Assembly: GCA_016758965.1 (NCBI GenBank)
Contig: JAEPRB010000060.1
Coordinates: forward strand, 124,001-188,000
From: Circinella minor
Taxonomy: Eukaryota; Mucoromycota; Mucoromycetes; Mucorales; Lichtheimiaceae
DNA: 64,000 bases
Direction: 5' to 3'
Below, piece by piece: positions 1-11,860 of the stretch; position 1 is the stretch's first letter; each line of letters begins with the position of its first letter. The notes beneath the pieces were generated by a model. It did no database searches and was not told where the DNA came from. It saw nothing but the letters and a program-made list of their open reading frames with translations. Both the position numbers and the translations under genes were made by a program.

Positions 1-100
1 TTTGTATGCATCATGTGAAAGAAATATTTGTTTTTTTTTTCGCCTCCTCATTTGATGCCTCTTGCTTTTATTATTAAAAATATGAACACGTATATAATAG

Positions 101-135
<35 letters not shown>

Positions 136-209
136 TATAAGGAGAAGAAAGGCACCATCGTTCTAATTATTGCTTTTTTTTTTTGGGGGGGGAGGGAAAT
201 CGATACCAA

Positions 210-1793
210 TTATAATTCATTTTTAATGTGTTCTACAACAGAAGAAATAATGGTAGAGGTAGAGCTAGTTGTTGGTATAATTGATGAAGTTGTTACACTA
301 GATATATCTTCCAATGGTAATAAAGTAGTTGTTTCTGATAATGTTTCTGTAACTACATCAACTGCTTTTTTCATTGATACTAAAGAAGATGATGTTAATT
401 CTTTTAGTAAAGAGGATGTTGCTGTTTCTGTAGATAATGAAGAAGTAGCCGTTGCTGTGATGGATGATTGAAATATCGTTTTTGTTTGTACTGCTGTTGC
501 CTTGGCACCTTTACCAGCAATCCAACTAGCCCATGATATACCAACATCATATGTTCTCTTCTTAATAATGTAAATCACTACAACTATAAACACAAATAAT
601 CCAAACAACAATGAAAGTCGATCCCACCAATCTGCTGCTTCCAATTGACCCACTAATCTTTTTGATATTGTCATTAATGATCCAAAGTTTTGATATTCAG
701 AATGGGTTGATCTTAATGATCTTGATGAATCAGCTAAAAAATTAAAAGTTTTCAAATTAGAGTTTTCTTTTTTGACGACACACACACATATATATACATT
801 ATGCATAAAATGAACTTTATGTCTCTTAAAACACCCTCCCCCCCCCCAATTCCTTGCCTTTCTTTTGCCTCTAAATCCCAAAAAAAAAACTTCAAAATGA
901 CATACCAAGCATGGTCGTGGTATAAGTACTTTTTTCCAATTCTTGTTGCATTAAAGTGCTTGTACGACGTAATGCTTCAGTAACATCTGTTGATGCACGT
1001 AAAAGGGATTCATCATGTCTATAAGATATAAAATATTAGTTCAAGTTATCCTTCAAAGAAAATGAAATGGATAGAGGTTAAAAGACATGTATACAATATT
1101 CTTCTTTCCCCTCCAAAAAAAAAAAAAAAAAAAAAAAAATTTACCCTCGATTTCTACGTTGCTTTAATTCAAATTGTTCAGTAAAACTTTTATCTTTTTT
1201 TAATCCACCAAATAATTCTTGTCGCATTTTTAAAGTTTGTTCATCCAGTCGTTTTTTTGAATGCCATAATCCAGCACGTGAAGTTGTTTGTAATCTTTTT
1301 TCATTTTTTTTTAAAAAATATATATATATATCAATTTAATAAGAGTTGGATATAATTTGAAGAAGAAGAAGAAGAAGAAAACTTACTGTCGAAATTGAGT
1401 TTCATATTGTGTTAGTCTATTCAAGATTTGATTTTTTGAAGATTCTTCATCTTCTTCTTCAGCAAGTTCACGAATGGCCTAAAATGGTTTTTATTATTAT
1501 TAATATTCTTATTTAATTTTTATTGTAACTTTTATTTTCAAATTCTCTCTCTTTTTTCTGTTTAATCAATAGTTCCTTAAAACACAGAAAAAAAAATATT
1601 GATGTCTAGTAAAATAAAATAAAAAAGAACTCTGTACCTTAATGTCAGTTTCTAATTGTTGAAGATCACTTTGAATAACACTAGCAATATCTTCTCGATT
1701 TCGTATAGAATCAACGAAATCTAATTTTCCAATTTGTCGTTGACATTCAGCTGCACGTTTATTTAAAGATCGGAACTTTGTTTCAACAGACAT
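210..1793 (-). CDS. SEC20: Sec20 family Qb-SNARE (Golgi-to-ER retrograde fusion)
   Basis: Exons in transcript order: 1793-1638, 1478-1387, 1294-1145, 1018-906, 733-210; all junctions are GT-AG and phases close to a 344-residue protein. Sec20 is an ER-resident SNARE that acts with Ufe1, Use1 and the Dsl1 tether in fusion of COPI vesicles. The diagnostic block is in exons 4-5: HDESLLRAS followed by SRSLRSTHSEYQNFG and ISKRLVGQLEAADWWDR. It leads into one membrane segment at about residues 210-227 that ends in IIKKR. A Ser/Thr-rich luminal tail of about 115 residues follows and ends in KNEL, a KDEL/HDEL-like retrieval signal; yeast Sec20 ends in HDEL. The start is the only ATG before the coiled region. 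The MULE at 1852 lies directly upstream, so the native promoter is separated from the gene. Family identity rests on motif recognition, not a search. Confidence 0.9.
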
Positions 1794-1842
1794 GTTCGTA
1801 GTTTGGTGTATCTATTGTAGGCCGTGTTCTTTTTTTTTCGAA

Positions 1843-1851
1843 CAAAACCAC
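1843..1851. repeat. MULE target-site duplication, left copy
   Basis: CAAAACCAC, identical to 5481-5489 on the other side of the element. It marks the exact insertion point, in what should be the promoter or 5' UTR of SEC20. Confidence 0.9.
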
Positions 1852-1893
1852 CGACTGCCCAGGCATTTCCCAAAAAACGCGGGCACGTGATCT
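1852..1893 (+). repeat. MULE left terminal inverted repeat
   Basis: 42 bp pairing with 5439-5480. The 28-bp core at 1866-1893 is perfect; the outer 14 bp have 6 mismatches. A CACGTG E-box is at 1884-1889, about 90 bp upstream of the SEC20 start codon. Confidence 0.92.
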
Positions 1894-1999
1894 GAAGTAA
1901 AAATAGTTTTGTTCGGATAAATTAGATGCCGAAAGGAAAAATAGAGACTCTCTTTCTAAATATACTTTTTTTTATATATTTTCTTCTTAAATCAAAAAA

Positions 2000-4900
2000 A
2001 TGGACACTCCAACTGCTATCGCAACCAATAACAGATACTGCAGAAGATGCAAAACTTTTCGGAATGTTGAGTTGTTTGCGGGAAATCAGCGAGATCGTAA
2101 AACTTGTGCTATTTGCCGAGGTCGTGATAGTGATGTCGATAAACCAGTACCTGAAGATTGGCTCGTTACCCTTGAAGAAGCTTTATTGTTGATTCCATCT
2201 CGTTACGATGACCAAGCTGGAAATGGTACAGCAATGCGTGGAGAGTGAGCTTTCATTGAGTACTTTCTTGATGTATATATACATCTTGATGAAGAATTAA
2301 TTCAAATGGATGAGGAACATATCTTGGCTCATATTTGTAATGCGATTGAGGCTCGGGATGGCTATAAATACTACCGAGAATTTACACCAAATCCTTCGCT
2401 GAAGTTTGCTCGCTCATTTTGCTGTCGCTGCTCGCAAGATTATGATGTTCAACGGCAAGTTTTTAACGATGATCGCCAGCGAATCCACTCCAGAATGGAG
2501 ACTTATTTGTGCGGTGGTCAAGTGACGGGCGTGATTGACAAACGCAACGCGTATGTACATGTCAGTATTGAGCATTCAACTGGTCATCCCGCTCTTCCAG
2601 TGTCGACCATGTATAAGGTTAGCGACGAAATCCAGGCCCATATCCTTGCTAATTGTATTACAATGGATGCATCCGCATTGTACCTGGATATTTTGGATCG
2701 TTTCCCTTATACGATTGGTAAGCTATCACAGCCGCAAGTGTATTATTGGTGGAATCGCTCTTTTGAGAGCCAATACAAACTTGCACGAAATCAATATGAA
2801 TCTGCAACGATGCTTATTGAACGAGCAGAACCACAAGGCGTTCGAAAGGTAAGTCATATCGAAAATAAAATAATCACATTTGTTGTATATGCATTTTTAG
2901 GACGCAATACGCAATGGAACGACATATATTGCAAGGCATAAAAAATACATAGATGATAGTTATTAAAAATAAAAATAAATAAATAAATAATAAACAGATA
3001 TTTGAACAAGCACGACAACAGTATTCTGTTTTGGGCTTTACTGTGCCATTATTTGATACTATAACTGGATTATCAGAGGTTGAGGAATATCATGTTGACT
3101 CAACATATAAATTAAGTCGTACCGGCCATGAGCTTTTTGGGATAGTAGCTCAAGTGAATGGCATTGGGATCCCCATAGCTTATTTTCTCTTAAAAATGAA
3201 CAACAATAACAATATCAACAACAATAATAATAACAATAACAATAATCAAGAAGTCAATACTACTACTACTACTACTACTACCGCCACTGATGACGCTCCC
3301 CTTCCTTCACCATCAGTTCTTCCGACCATCCCCTCATTTGATCCACTTGCTGATCCAGCTATTGCCGACGACGACGAATTATCTCCCAATTACGTCCCTC
3401 TCACAGATGAACAGGAAGCAACTCGCGGAGATCTTATTATCCTCTTCTTTACCAAATTACGTGAAAGGGGATTAACTCCTCGTTTCATGTTCACCGATAA
3501 AGATGAAGGACAAATTACCGCTATTGCATGGGTCTGGGGTGCACAAGTTGTACGACTTTGTCTTTGGCATATGCTCCGTGCCGTGAAATTGCAGTTAGCA
3601 AAGCCTAAGTTGCAAGATCCTTACTATAACGTTGATGATGCAACAGCTCGCTTCGACTTCATAGATCATGGATTTCAACCAGATCTACAAGATAGAAATG
3701 GAAGAAGGTGCGATAATGTTCAGCAAAGAGAGGCTATTTTGACTATAATGCGAAAACATTATAATATGCACATGAATATTCCAATTGAAGGGGGTATGTT
3801 TCATATAGTAACTATAAATAATACCATATTAGAATAATGTTGGTAAAGTAAAGATTAATATCATACGTATCCATATGTGTATTTAAATATTAATAGAATA
3901 TTATACTCCTGATGAAATCTATGACCGATGCGTAAGAGAAATGTATGGTTTCTGTGAAGCACACGGTCTGCGAGATGCTTGGGCGTATTTGTACGAGAGA
4001 TGGTATCGTGAACCATGGTTCAAGAAATGGGCGCGTAGTGCACGGGTTGCGGTACCTATTGGGAAGACTACGATGATGATTGAGTCACAATGGAGAATTC
4101 TCAAACGAGATTTTCTCATAAACAACCCTCGCCCACGTTTGGATTTGCTTGTATGGATTATCATCCACAAACAGTCCCGCCCGCCTCGTACTCCACAATT
4201 TCTTATTGAAAATTATCAATCGCGCCCAAACGTTAGATTGGGAATTGGAATTCGTTCGCGAATGGGACACCAAAAGTGGTCGTAATGATCCTGGGTTGGG
4301 TTATATGGATAACCGACCTGAAAATCCAAATGCTACAGAAATATACTCCCCCTCATTAGAGCATTGGACGTGTGGTTGTCCATCTTTTTTTGAAAGTCGA
4401 TTTATGTTATGTAAGCACCTCATCTCTCGTTATAGAGAAAGAAACCCCTCTATGCGGCGTGTATTTGGTGCCCATACATATTTCATAAGTCGTCAGTCCG
4501 TTACTCCGTATATACAGCTTCGCCCGGTATGTATTTAATGTGAAGTAAAAAAGAAGTATTTTTTGAAAACATCATACTAACAGCTTCATAGAATTTCGAA
4601 TATCCATTTTCAATGGTTCACCTCCCCCCTCATGTCCTTGCACCCCCTCAATCATCACCTATCGCACCACCTACATCACGTCCTGTCCGTTCTACATCAC
4701 ATAACACACAAACACACCCAACACAACAACAACAACAACATATCGATGCAGCTGGTAATGATCAGTGGGCAGCACAAGCAGCAGCAGAAGCAATGGTTCG
4801 CCAAGCTCGCCAAGCTCGCCAGACACTTGATGATGCATATCACATTTATCGAAGCACGTTAAATGAAGAGCAAACACAAGTTATGAATCATTCTATTGAC

Positions 4901-5032
4901 ACCAATAGAATTGATGAATATCTTGATGTTGTTGAGACCTACCGTGGTCTAAGAGTTCCATCTACAACCTGGACTGATGACATCCATATACTCGATATCT
5001 CTGATTGTGTCTTTTTCTCTTATATCTTTTAA
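2000..5032 (+). pseudogene. MULE transposase with SWIM zinc finger, broken
   Basis: Exons 2000-2848, 2998-3793, 3897-4526, 4592-5032, joined by GTAAGT/GTATGT donors. The N-terminus has a zinc-ribbon-like CRRC...CAIC motif. The core has the MULE DDE pattern: DSTYKLS (first Asp), FTDKDEGQ (second Asp) and CLWHMLRAV (C2H-type block). Then come IESQWRILKRDF (candidate Glu) and a C-terminal SWIM finger with CGC and CKH. Between the DDE residues sit poly-Asn and poly-Thr runs. Two lesions are visible. An in-frame TGA at 2246-2248 separates the first 82 codons from the rest, in one continuous frame with no intron that removes it. A frame change between about 4150 and 4240 separates the DDE part from the SWIM part. 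A 46-nt intron (GTACTC to GTTAG) could explain the second but has a weak donor. Confidence 0.85.
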
Positions 5033-5220
5033 TTACTTTTACTTCTTTCTTTCTTTTTTTCTTTATATATTACCATCATACATATTTTCTCTTTTATTTT
5101 ATCATACGAATAGATTTTTTTTTTATTAATTTATATTAACAAAACTCTTTTTATCAACCTAATTTTCCAGATTTATTTGAATTTGAATTTGACGTGTTTT
5201 GAAAGAAAAAAAAATCCATT

Positions 5221-5480
5221 ATTTGTTTAGGTATGGTTAATCCAAATAGACCTGATGTCGATTCTTGTGTCGGTGCTTAAATTGGAAAAAATATATTTCC
5301 GTTTTGTTAGATCACGTGCCCGCGTTTTTTGGGAAACGGCTGGGGGGTGTATATGTTTAGGTATGGTTAATCCAAATAGACCTGATGTCGATTCTTGTGT
5401 CGGTGCTTAAATTGGAAAAAATATATTTCCGTTTTGTTAGATCACGTGCCCGCGTTTTTTGGGAAACGGCTGGGGGGTGT
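5221..5480 (+). repeat. 130-bp tandem duplication of MULE right terminus
   Basis: 5221-5350 and 5351-5480 are two head-to-tail 130-bp copies differing at one base (5223 T, 5353 A). Each copy contains a full right inverted repeat, so the element has an inner and an outer 3' end. The near-perfect identity says the duplication is young. Confidence 0.95.
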
Positions 5481-5489
5481 CAAAACCAC
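5481..5489. repeat. MULE target-site duplication, right copy
   Basis: CAAAACCAC directly after the outer right terminus at 5480. The inner copy of the right terminus, ending at 5350, has no such repeat behind it, so the outer terminus was the one used in the insertion. Confidence 0.9.
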
Positions 5490-6483
5490 TTCTTCTGTTT
5501 TTTTTTGTCGGAGATTTGCATTTGTAATTTTATGCCAAATTTCCCAATTTGAATTGGCCTGTGTATATCACTCTTTTATTAGACCCAATAGTATTACTTT
5601 CAATGTCATAATAATTTATATATTTAGTAAAGTTACTACGTAGAGAATAATGCCTCGCATTTTTAAAACGATTATCATGGTTATTTAATAACTACTTTGT
5701 TGAAATGAATGTGTGTGGATATTTTGCCATAGACATAGTATATTAAAATACGTAAATAACAACTTGTGAACGTGACATTGGTGATAGGTAATCCAATCAC
5801 TGTTTTTTTTTTGGGGGGGGGGGACGCTTTATTTGCAGAATCTTTATATATTTTTAGAATCAAGCCAGTGAATTAAATATTAAACAAAAAGCAAACTCAT
5901 TTTATATTAAAAAAAAAAAAAGTTGGACAGGATGAGATATCGACACCATATCTTCACCAGTCTAATATCATTTTAGTATTTTAACAACAGACAATTAATC
6001 GTGCCATTAAAATCAAATATGTACGCATAACCAAAGAACTTGAGCAGATTGTTAGATTACTAGAAGAATTAGGGTCGAAAGAGTCATTTAGGCCAATAAA
6101 TCATGTCGTTCAACACTCTGGCTATAAATTTATAAAACGAGGTCTAAGAACTTTTATTTCATTGATCCAAACCCAAATTATTTTTAAGGGGATTATCTTA
6201 ATTTGTTCTAATCGTCATTTTATAGTGTTCCCTTGTTTGGCATTTTTAATTTAGTTGAACTCTCAAACAATTACGTACGTAGGATATATCGTCGTAATTG
6301 GTCTTACACCACTCCATTACAGAAGCACAGGAGAACTATCTAGTGTTCATATTATTGCACCTGGACGGTTTGTACTTGTCTATGATATCCTAACGAAAAA
6401 TACGGCTACCCACATCATTTAACACGACAATGAATGTTTTATCAAATACATTTGAAGCACTCTACTCACTGTGCAAAAAGGTA
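5490..6483. other. Gene-poor interval with one open-frame scrap
   Basis: AT-rich sequence after the MULE. From about 5986 to 6252 one plus frame stays open for roughly 90 codons behind a splice-acceptor-like AACAG. It reads with a protein-like composition early on, including ITKELEQIVRLLEELGSK, then becomes hydrophobic and ends at TAG. It has no start codon and no recognised family, so it may be an exon or a relic. Confidence 0.35.
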
Positions 6484-6882
6484 CAGGATTTTGCATTCAT
6501 TTCCCGACGCAATCCTCAATTTTTTCGCTTATAAGAGTGATTTTGTTCGTTTATAATGTCAGTTTTTTTTTTTTGGCTTATGATGGCGGTATTTTTCGCT
6601 TATAATAGGTGATATTTGGTTAATATCATAAAAGCAACTGTAGCAAATACAAAAAAAAAAAATAATATTAGTTGCGAAAAAACTCCCCCTATCATTTGTG
6701 TAAATCTCTAATCTTCACAAGTGAATCTCTTAGACCCCATAAGTAAGAAAATTATATATGTATTATAAGGGAAAATTACTACTATTATAAGCGAAAAATA
6801 GAACATATCATAAGCGAAAAAAAACTGACATTATAAGCGAACAAAATTGAGGGTTGCATCCGGAAATGAATGCAAAATCCTG
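6484..6882. mobile_element. 399-bp MITE with TA target site
   Basis: The ends are inverted repeats beginning CAGGATTTTGCATTCATTTC. They are flanked by TA on both sides (6482-6483 and 6883-6884), the target duplication of Tc1/mariner-type elements. Similarity between the arms extends about 120 bp inward. It includes repeated sub-terminal copies of TTCGCTTATAA (6524, 6546 variant, 6595) and their reverse complement (6785, 6831). The left arm carries one extra repeat unit. There is no coding capacity, so it must have been moved in trans. Confidence 0.85.
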
Positions 6883-6884
6883 TA

Positions 6885-9800
6885 TAATCGCAAAAAAAAA
6901 AAGAAGCTCTTTCTACGCACGCATCTAACACCCTTCTATATAAATTCGATACCCATTTCTATTTTTAAATAATTGTATACAATCTCATATTGAACAAAAT
7001 ACTCATCGAGTGCTATCTTGTAGTGTATCAATGAAGTGAAAAATAATAGATGTGAGGAGTTAAATGATATACTAGAAAAAATAGGTCGGGATGCTAAGAC
7101 TGTTTCTTACTGTAAAAAAAAAAAAAAGTATCTTTTATATACACTACTCCATTTATTTCGAACAGCCTCCCATCATCATTCCTGCTGTTCTCGAGAAACC
7201 TTTCTTCACTTCCATCTTTAAAGGTCTCATTTGATTATTTGTTAATACTATCAAGATCTCCACTAGAAGTTATTTTATTTAGGTTCACATTCAAAGTTTC
7301 TCAACAGCCCTCTACGCCCCTGCCTCCTCATTAAGACATTGTTTTTACCTTAACGATAGAGTATGAACATCACGCTTGAAGCGCCATCCATTTTCAGGGC
7401 TAGTTCATTCGTTTTGAATGAGTTGTTACACACTTCTTAGCAAATTCTGACTTCTTTGGCCACAGGGTAAAATTGATACATCTCCATTTTATTTCACAGT
7501 GTTCTACAATTTGGCGTTTGACTATATGGATAAAAACGGCGCGGAACATGGCAATGATATAGAAACAAGCAAAACAGGTGACAATGAACACAATGGATTT
7601 AGTTGGTCAAAACTTGATGAGGACATGTGAATTAACAAATGTATACAAGTACCATTTTATGAAAAGATCCATATTCAAAATAAGTGAAAATATCCCACTC
7701 CCCGTTTACCATACATTTCAAAATGTATATACAGTTTCTCTCTTTTTTTTTTTTTGTTTGTTTCCTTTGGGTATAGGTATTTTTTTTTCACATATAGACA
7801 CATATAGCATAACACATGTCAATGCTTCCTATACACACGTATTTCGGTATAAAAGCTTGATTTAAATTAAATCATTGATATAACGTATACATAGTTACCA
7901 AAAAAAAAAAAAAAGTGACGTAGTTGTTGTTGTTAATTGTCACAAGATGATGATACGTAAGCGGATATATGATATTGCTATTGGTAATAATAATAATAAT
8001 AATTGAACATAATTTGGGAGTAGTAGAAGACTATATATTTTGACGCAAAATGAATAAGATATATTTTTATATACACAATGGACGGCTTATTATATCCTTT
8101 TATATAAAAATTTTAAAAGATAAAGATTATTTTTCCTCTTGTTCCTAGATACTCGCTGTTTATATTTCGACTTACAAAAATCCATGTCACATAATGTCGT
8201 GATTTACTTTGAACCATCTTCTTCCCTTTAGAGATACTAAATTTTTTAAATTGAATTTACGAAACATACTCTCTGTGTTGAAAGTTAGAATAAGTGAATA
8301 AAAAATGGGATGAAAAAAAAAAATGGAGTGTGGTACGGTACGTATACTAACATTAATTTATTTATATATATATAAACTGTGGCTAAAAAAAAAAAAATGT
8401 AAATTTTTACCGCTTGTTCTTGCATTTATTCTTTTGATTTTTCTACTCAAAGTAAAACCATGTGAAAATATTTACTATTGTTAATGAAAGTTTCCGTCAC
8501 AAAGAAAAAAGAATGACAGTTTGAACAAGACAAAAAAGTTTTAAATTAATATACGTATTAAAATGTCAATAGCAAAACACAAAAACTTAAACCACTCCCC
8601 CCCAAAAAAAAACAATTATGAATAACATGACCATTATTAATAAATAGGTGTAACAGGGTTATTACTATAATTGTATAGTATAAATTGAATGAAAATAAAA
8701 ACAAACATTTTTTTTGGTTAAAGAGAAGGAGTTTATTATTTTATTTAAAGGAGATATTATCTGTCAAGATGAAAATTATCCAATGATATGAATAATAGAA
8801 AGTTTTATAATACTTGATGTTATATACATATATCATTTTGTTTAAAAAGAAAAAACTTACTGTATTTTATTTTAAATCAAATGAGATATTAAAATCATCG
8901 GCTTCACGAACTTTCTTTTTAAAATATGGAACCATGAGAAAATTTTTGGCAGAAATTTCCTCAAGTACCCAAATAAAGCCATACATTTTGTTTTTTTATT
9001 GATGTAAGTGTGTACATAAAGAAGTAGAATAAAATAAATTTTAATTAACATGCTTAAATAAGATTATAGAGTATATGATACATGGTAATTAAACATAGTT
9101 CACACACATTTATTATAAATTTTATACTTTACCAATTTAAACTGATGAAATCCCTGACATTTTTGTTGTCATACAACTAGCAAAAAAAAAAAAAAAAAGG
9201 TATAATTCGAAGGGCGCGAAGACATAATTCCTTGTTTTGGATTTTGTTTAACATACATAAAATCTAAAATGTAATCATCAAGCCCGCCTCATATTTTTTT
9301 TTTTATAATATTAAAAATGAGCAATTTTTTTTTTTTTTGGGGGGGGGGGGAGAGAGGTAAACGGCTAAAAGATAACATTTATATATATAGTTTTCCGAAC
9401 TTCAAATCTTTTTTTTTTAATAAAAGAATTACTAATAATATAAATTCCTCTTTTAAATAATTTAAAGATAAGGTCAAAAAGTACTTTAAGAGGGAAAATG
9501 ATATATTCATTTCCCCCCTCACTCAGTGCAAGTTAGTATAAATGATATAATTGAAATTTAGCGCATATCACATAGCAACAACATGAATAAAGTTTTACTT
9601 TTCATGTTATTGCCCTTTTTAAAATTCTCGGGGGATGACCGAGAAAGAAAAAAAAAGCGAGAGAGAGAGAAAGAGAAACAAGGTGGTGTCGTAATTGAGT
9701 AGTACAAGGAGTTTATAAGTTAAGAGATGACAATAATTGATTGCAAAAAGAGTCAACAAGGGAAAAAAAAAAAAAGAAACGGCGATTGAACAAAGAAATC

Positions 9801-10378
9801 GCAAACGGAAGAAGAAAAACTTTTTTTTTTTTTAATCCATTATTTTCTTTATTATATGTTGTTAACAACAATTGTTAATGTCTCACTCTTTTTTAATGAA
9901 TCATATAATAAGATAAAGAAGTTCATTTGAATGAACCAGTAAACTGGATTTTTTTTTGTTTTTGTTTTTGTTTTTGAGCCATTGGCACTAAAACAAAAAA
10001 AGATTAGAAAGTAAAAAAAGTTTCGTACACGTGTTTTATAACAGTTTTTTTTTTTTTTTTTTTAGATTAGGGGGAGTGGGGGAGAGAGAGAGAGAATAAA
10101 GTTACACAAAGGGTAAAAGAGTTATGTTATAATTTTTTCTTGTTGCGTTAAAGTTATTTGTGAACAATGCGTAAGTGAACTATTACATATCAGGTACTAC
10201 AAAGCTGTGTTTTTTTGTTTGGTGAGAAAATAAAATAAAATTCAGTGCGGAGTGGGTGTGGAGAGAGAGAGAGAGAAAGGGCTCATGTTTCTAAATTTTT
10301 TGTTGTTGTCCCTTTTATATATTCTCTTCTTTTTTTCTTTTTTTCTTTTTTTTTTTTTCTCTTTGGACATGTTCTTTA
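6885..10378. other. Gene-poor AT-rich interval
   Basis: About 3.5 kb with no gene I can support. It holds long A/T tracts, a T-run followed by a G-run near 9325-9350, and poly-purine stretches. At about 7468-7629, behind a CACAG acceptor-like site, a plus frame is open for about 54 codons and ends at TGA, with the segment DKNGAEHGNDIETSKTGDN. This could be a last exon or a relic; no family is recognised. Confidence 0.5.
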
Positions 10379-11821
10379 ATGTTTCTTTGGACTCTTTTTT
10401 TTTGGCTGTCACTTTTTTCAGGATCACTTGCTTATAGCAGTAAATCCATTGAACAATTACCTACAGTATGGTCGCGTTTATCTGATATTGGATCAAAGGT
10501 AAAAATTAACAAGGAGATTTTTATATGTACTTTTATTTTAAACCATGTTTTTTTTTTTCTTTTCTTATATATATATATATTTATAGACATTATTGAAGGG
10601 TTTAGAATCAGACAATTACAATGTCATTGAAGATGCATTAACACAACCCAACATTACCTTTTTACTACCTAACGATAATACACTACAATCTGCTATTTCA
10701 ACAGGTTTACTTAATTTTACTAAAGTAAATGAAACGATACCACAAATTCTGCGACATATTTTATTGGATACATATCCTGCCAATACATTACTTCGTGAAC
10801 GACACTATATCCTCACAAATGATTCAACTCATTTACCGCTAGCAATTGCGTCTAGTCGACAAACGAATAATAATAATGAAACAATTACAATTCAAGTATC
10901 TTCTGGTGTCGTCACTGCTAATGTTATTATAAAAGATATTCAATGTAGTAATGGTAATGTTACATAATTAAGTATATTCAGAATAACTTTTTAAAATATA
11001 ACTCAATTAAGTTCTATATATAAACATATATTCTTACCTTTCCATTTACTCATACACGTTTCTTTCTTCTCCCTTCTTTTTTCTGTGTCTATGGCATTCA
11101 CTCTTTTCTCCCACTTCTTTTTCTTCTTCTTCTTCTTCTTCCTCCTTCCCTCCCCCTCCTCCCCCCCCCAAAAAAAAAAATACACCTCCCCCTCCTTTTT
11201 ACTCTCAGCCCTCCCCACCCTCTTCCCCTTGGTTAGAAATAGAAATAGAAAAAAAAAGAGATACACGTAAACTTTTTTTTCTTTTAAAAAAAAAATCAAT
11301 GATTAACAAAGAATGATTTTTTTTTGCCCATCGGCAAATAGGCATAATTCACCTGATTGATAATTTTTTATTACCACCTATCGAAACATTACCTACGATT
11401 GAAACAATACCCGAACTTGAAACACATGAACTATTAATGAAATCATTAAATTTAACCACGGTTGTATCCGGACCCAATAAAACGGTGCTGGCACCTAATA
11501 ATGAAGCGTGGGCTTCTGCCAATTCATCTACTATGCCTTATGGTACTTTGGTTCATAATCTTAAATATCAAGTTATTGAAGGAATTTATTTATCAACATC
11601 ACTTTTTACTTCATCCCCTGATATGACCATTACACTCGATACTTTACGAAGAGAATCATCTTTACGATTTGAACGAGCACCTGATCATCCAGATCAACTT
11701 TTAATTATTGGTAAAACAAATAATGATATTGCTCGTATTATACGTTCTGATATTATTACTACTGAAGGTGTAGTTCATATTGTAGATAAAGTATTATCTG
11801 CAGATGATTTTCTTGGAATGA

Positions 11822-11860
<39 letters not shown>

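Larger units (their letters stand above)
1852..5480 (+). mobile_element. MULE (Mutator-like) DNA transposon, complete ends
   Basis: The left end (1852-1893) and the right end read in reverse complement (5480-5439) align without gaps over 42 bp with 6 mismatches. The inner 28 bp (1866-1893 and 5439-5466) are identical and contain the palindrome CACGTG. The element is flanked by a perfect 9-bp direct repeat CAAAACCAC at 1843-1851 and 5481-5489, the length expected of MULE target duplications. The interior carries a MULE-type transposase with a SWIM zinc finger on the plus strand. Perfect target duplications and conserved ends suggest a fairly recent insertion, yet the transposase carries coding lesions, so mobilisation in trans is likely. 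The last 130 bp are tandemly duplicated. Confidence 0.93.

Noticed and set aside
28..471. 147-codon plus-strand open frame at the left edge
   Set aside because: It lies antisense to the last SEC20 exon, and its N-terminal part is poly-Lys from an A tract.
2284..2320. Splicing around the TGA at 2246
   Set aside because: No acceptor downstream gives an intron length divisible by three from the GTGAGC donor, so the stop cannot be spliced out in frame.
4187..4232. A 46-nt intron that would repair the transposase frame change
   Set aside because: The donor GTACTC is weak and the length is below other introns here; a frameshift is the simpler reading, though not excluded.
11003..11299. 98-codon minus-strand frame
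   Set aside because: Low-complexity translation of pyrimidine tracts inside the long FAS1 intron.
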